Positions 60,101 to 60,898 of a stretch of 60,898 bases of DNA are shown piece after piece. The notes beneath the pieces are model-generated. The model ran no database searches and was not told the DNA's origin. It saw nothing but the letters and a program-made list of their open reading frames with translations. Numbering within the stretch: position 1 is the stretch's first letter; every line of letters starts with the position of its first letter. This DNA is from a virus: positions 1 through 60,898 of IMG/VR virus record IMGVR_UViG_3300047462_000110, one strand, 5' to 3'. A program made the position numbers and the translations under genes.

Positions 60101-60898
60101 TCAGCATGGGCCATGATGTTTTGAAAGGCGCGTCTGGAACTCTCTCCGGATTTATCAGGAGATCCTTAATTCTTGCCCATTCCAGTCTCTTTTCGGCTGA
60201 AATTTCAGAATCAATTTCCCTTGCTGCACTGTCTTCGTCTTCTATTTCTTGATAGCGTTCTTCAAGTGCTTTTCGCTCATCGGCTGGCGGCTGATAACCT
60301 TTACGACGCCCTTCTTGGTGCCAATCACTTTGAATTTCATGCACCAGCAGCGTGCGCTTACCATCCGCGCCAATGCGCTCATCGAAGCGAGTATGGGCGA
60401 TGACATTGGGCTCGCCCCAATGACCACGTTTGTAGCTCAGCCCACCTTCGCGATTGCTTGGCGGCAAAGAAATCAGCAACTCATTGTAGTTTTCTCCGCC
60501 CTCTGTTTTGTAACGGCTATAAACCGTCGCTTGGCCCTTATAGCCAAACAGGGCATCTGAAAAGTCGTCGTATAGTTCTTGGTCGGCATTAGACCGCAGG
60601 AGATCGTTCAAACTGATTTCATCTAATGGCTTAGTTATTCCGGCCGCTCGTAGTCTTTGTTCAAGAGGCTTTATCCTGTTCGGATCAGCAAGAACCGTTT
60701 CTTTTGCAACCAGCGAATTGGCGCGCACATAATTCACAATGTCATCGCGCGTCACGGATTTCTGCCCGTGCAGCCATTCAGGCAGCCCAAGCCACTTCAT
60801 TTCTTCCGGTTTCACGCCAGGCGCTTTTTGCAACATGGCAAGCATCTGCTCGCCTGTGCCTTTACCCTGCTTCATGTCCAGAGCGGCGCGCGCCACGC
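57168..60898 (-). CDS. Giant polyvalent virion protein, C-terminal part (continues from 1)
   Basis: 1,243 codons to the TGA at 57168, in frame with the segment at 1-4265 through the 109-bp repeat. Residue numbers follow the joined protein: about 1,410-1,880 is a domain with LVHEIQSDWHQEGRRKGY, WPMLTMKRLIKWAVDNNFDR and MKGFYDEILPKETQ, as found in many phage polyvalent proteins. A long helical region of about 700 residues follows, with hydrophobic segments (RMAYALAMPTVIMPLGAVIT) that could insert in a membrane during DNA ejection. Bases of about 59500-60780 look less GC-rich than the flanks. Confidence 0.85.
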   Translation of the reverse strand, partial: VARAALDMKQGKGTGEQMLAMLQKAPGVKPEEMKWLGLPEWLHGQKSVTRDDIVNYVRANSLVAKETVLADPNRIKPLEQRLRAAGITKPLDEISLNDLLRSNADQELYDDFSDALFGYKGQATVYSRYKTEGGENYNELLISLPPSNREGGLSYKRGHWGEPNVIAHTRFDERIGADGKRTLLVHEIQSDWHQEGRRKGYQPPADERKALEERYQEIEDEDSAAREIDSEISAEKRLEWARIKDLLINPERVPDAPFKTSWPMLTMKRLIKWAVDNNFDRVAWEPGQVQVDRYKLSKQVGRLDYIPTTNELHAFGYSGKLIHSFSDATPDRLPKLIGKETAQKLLAQQERPLPGGRSHQKQLTGIDLKLGGEGMKGFYDEILPKETQKLIGKYGAQVKSSKVSKGLYNDPIDYFHPFKAGEDGSYRVVNGRGEDYNEKGRYSHDDAYALADRVNQEIRGHEVFETHSFDITPAMRAAVTQDGLPLFSLRGDGRDPAERKRNVQNLHLALTTPSRAGASKIRAIANNAKAIFSPTSLAGAKPTEHVVRRNAARLAASYARTVADLSDLRDAMNALPVEEQYAFTARMEKGERQPTPELQAISDLLRASYDSWAKLIQSLGKGYLEQTIANYAPHIWANYKEWVQGRPADATADPKQRAAAAGASKSPVQGSGAFLEPRSFETQEDGMRAGLVPVSSNPIDLAMIKLREMQKMYHGTRMIDDMQRQGIAHWVPVGKEGDARAAGMVELNDQGFKPTVTDKGGRTTYGSYWADENAARIFNNYTSKGWGGQPIYDAIRASGNALNQLQLGLSAFHAIFVTLDCAISRVALGYKQIARGDVVKGAGNVVAGATPGVGQLATAAQTVRRGSALRQAILYPEAATPELRKIADLAMAGGARVAQQQILRAEASGSFVRNLGDFTNGHVFREIAATVRKSPLMAPLHLAGRTIETMAQPLMDLYVPRAKLGVFYDMAHDWAQANPDATPEQTADAMTKAWDSVDNRMGQLVYDNLFWNKTMKDLAFITTRSVGWNLGTVRELGGAGVDTVAQLANVMQRKPADLTHRMAYALAMPTVIMPLGAVITYMITGAAPQSLKDYFYPPDGKGGRLSIPSYIKDVVDYVHDPMQTLENKAHPLVGMAGELISNHDYYGGIIHDPQRDHVIQSYLNYLLNEATPLAVRSAVRSQEQGLSPLDQVANFFGFVQAPALITHPERGAAWQAKQNKSAFRRRAKEQGRVGVQLPDWAP
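60790..60898. repeat. Direct terminal repeat, right copy
   Basis: Exact copy of 1-109; see the left copy. Confidence 0.95.

Overview
The window is a complete or nearly complete genome of a temperate tailed phage (or its prophage form) with podovirus-like structural genes. Bases 1-109 are repeated exactly at 60790-60898, inside one open reading frame, so the molecule closes into a circle of about 60,789 bp. The host is very probably an alphaproteobacterium: the phage carries a GapR/DUF2312 protein and two GcrA-like regulators, which are hallmarks of that class. The base composition is GC-rich. I cannot name the host genus from the sequence; an Acetobacterales/Rhodospirillales host is only a guess.

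Layout. (1) One leftward late block runs from 28300 down to 1, then through the circular junction from 60898 down to 50290. It holds a glycosyltransferase, small and large terminase, a glycine-rich fibre protein, portal, several small head genes, a GroES-like protein, a scaffold candidate, a major capsid protein of the Mu gpT type, head-tail adaptors, a tail-hub/stabilisation protein, a Gly/Gln-rich virion protein and a giant polyvalent protein of about 2,628 residues that crosses the junction. It continues with holin/lipoprotein candidates, a 1,449-residue tailspike with pectate-lyase-like folds, a secreted protein and a GH108-type endolysin. (2) A lone rightward gene for an exported protein (28458-29513) is followed by about 0.7 kb without a convincing gene. 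(3) A rightward operon (30242-34917) of small proteins ends in a PRPP-synthetase-like gene and a NAMPT-like gene, the pair that forms the NARP1 NAD+-rebuilding pathway in other phages. (4) A leftward operon (39698-34928) begins with a Cro/YdaS-like repressor and encodes two GcrA-like proteins, GapR, RusA and a replication initiator. (5) A CI-like regulator (39768-40172) is divergent from it, and downstream lies a promoter with a perfect 15-bp palindromic operator. (6) A rightward early operon (40505-49734) carries Gp157-like and Bet/RecT recombination genes, twin cysteine-repeat proteins, an exported protein, many tiny translationally coupled genes, an MT-A70 adenine methyltransferase, ribbon-helix-helix and excisionase-like proteins and a tyrosine integrase. 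(7) A 43-nt copy of the 5' part of a tRNA-Thr(GGT) gene lies just past the integrase, flanked by an 18-bp direct repeat; this is the likely attP.

How it fits together. The divergent repressors at 39.4-40.4 kb probably set the lysis/lysogeny choice. The two early operons supply replication, recombination and host-takeover functions (cell-cycle transcription factors, DNA methylation, NAD+ restoration), and the 39-kb late block builds, packages and releases the particle. Most genes overlap the next by ATGA, GTGA or TAATG, so translation is heavily coupled; this coupling was used to fix many starts and to find genes of 24-56 residues. The most novel feature is a tandem pair of genes with 46 and 53 uninterrupted Cys-X-X tripeptides followed by a conserved C-terminal domain that recurs, behind a different repeat, in a third gene close by.
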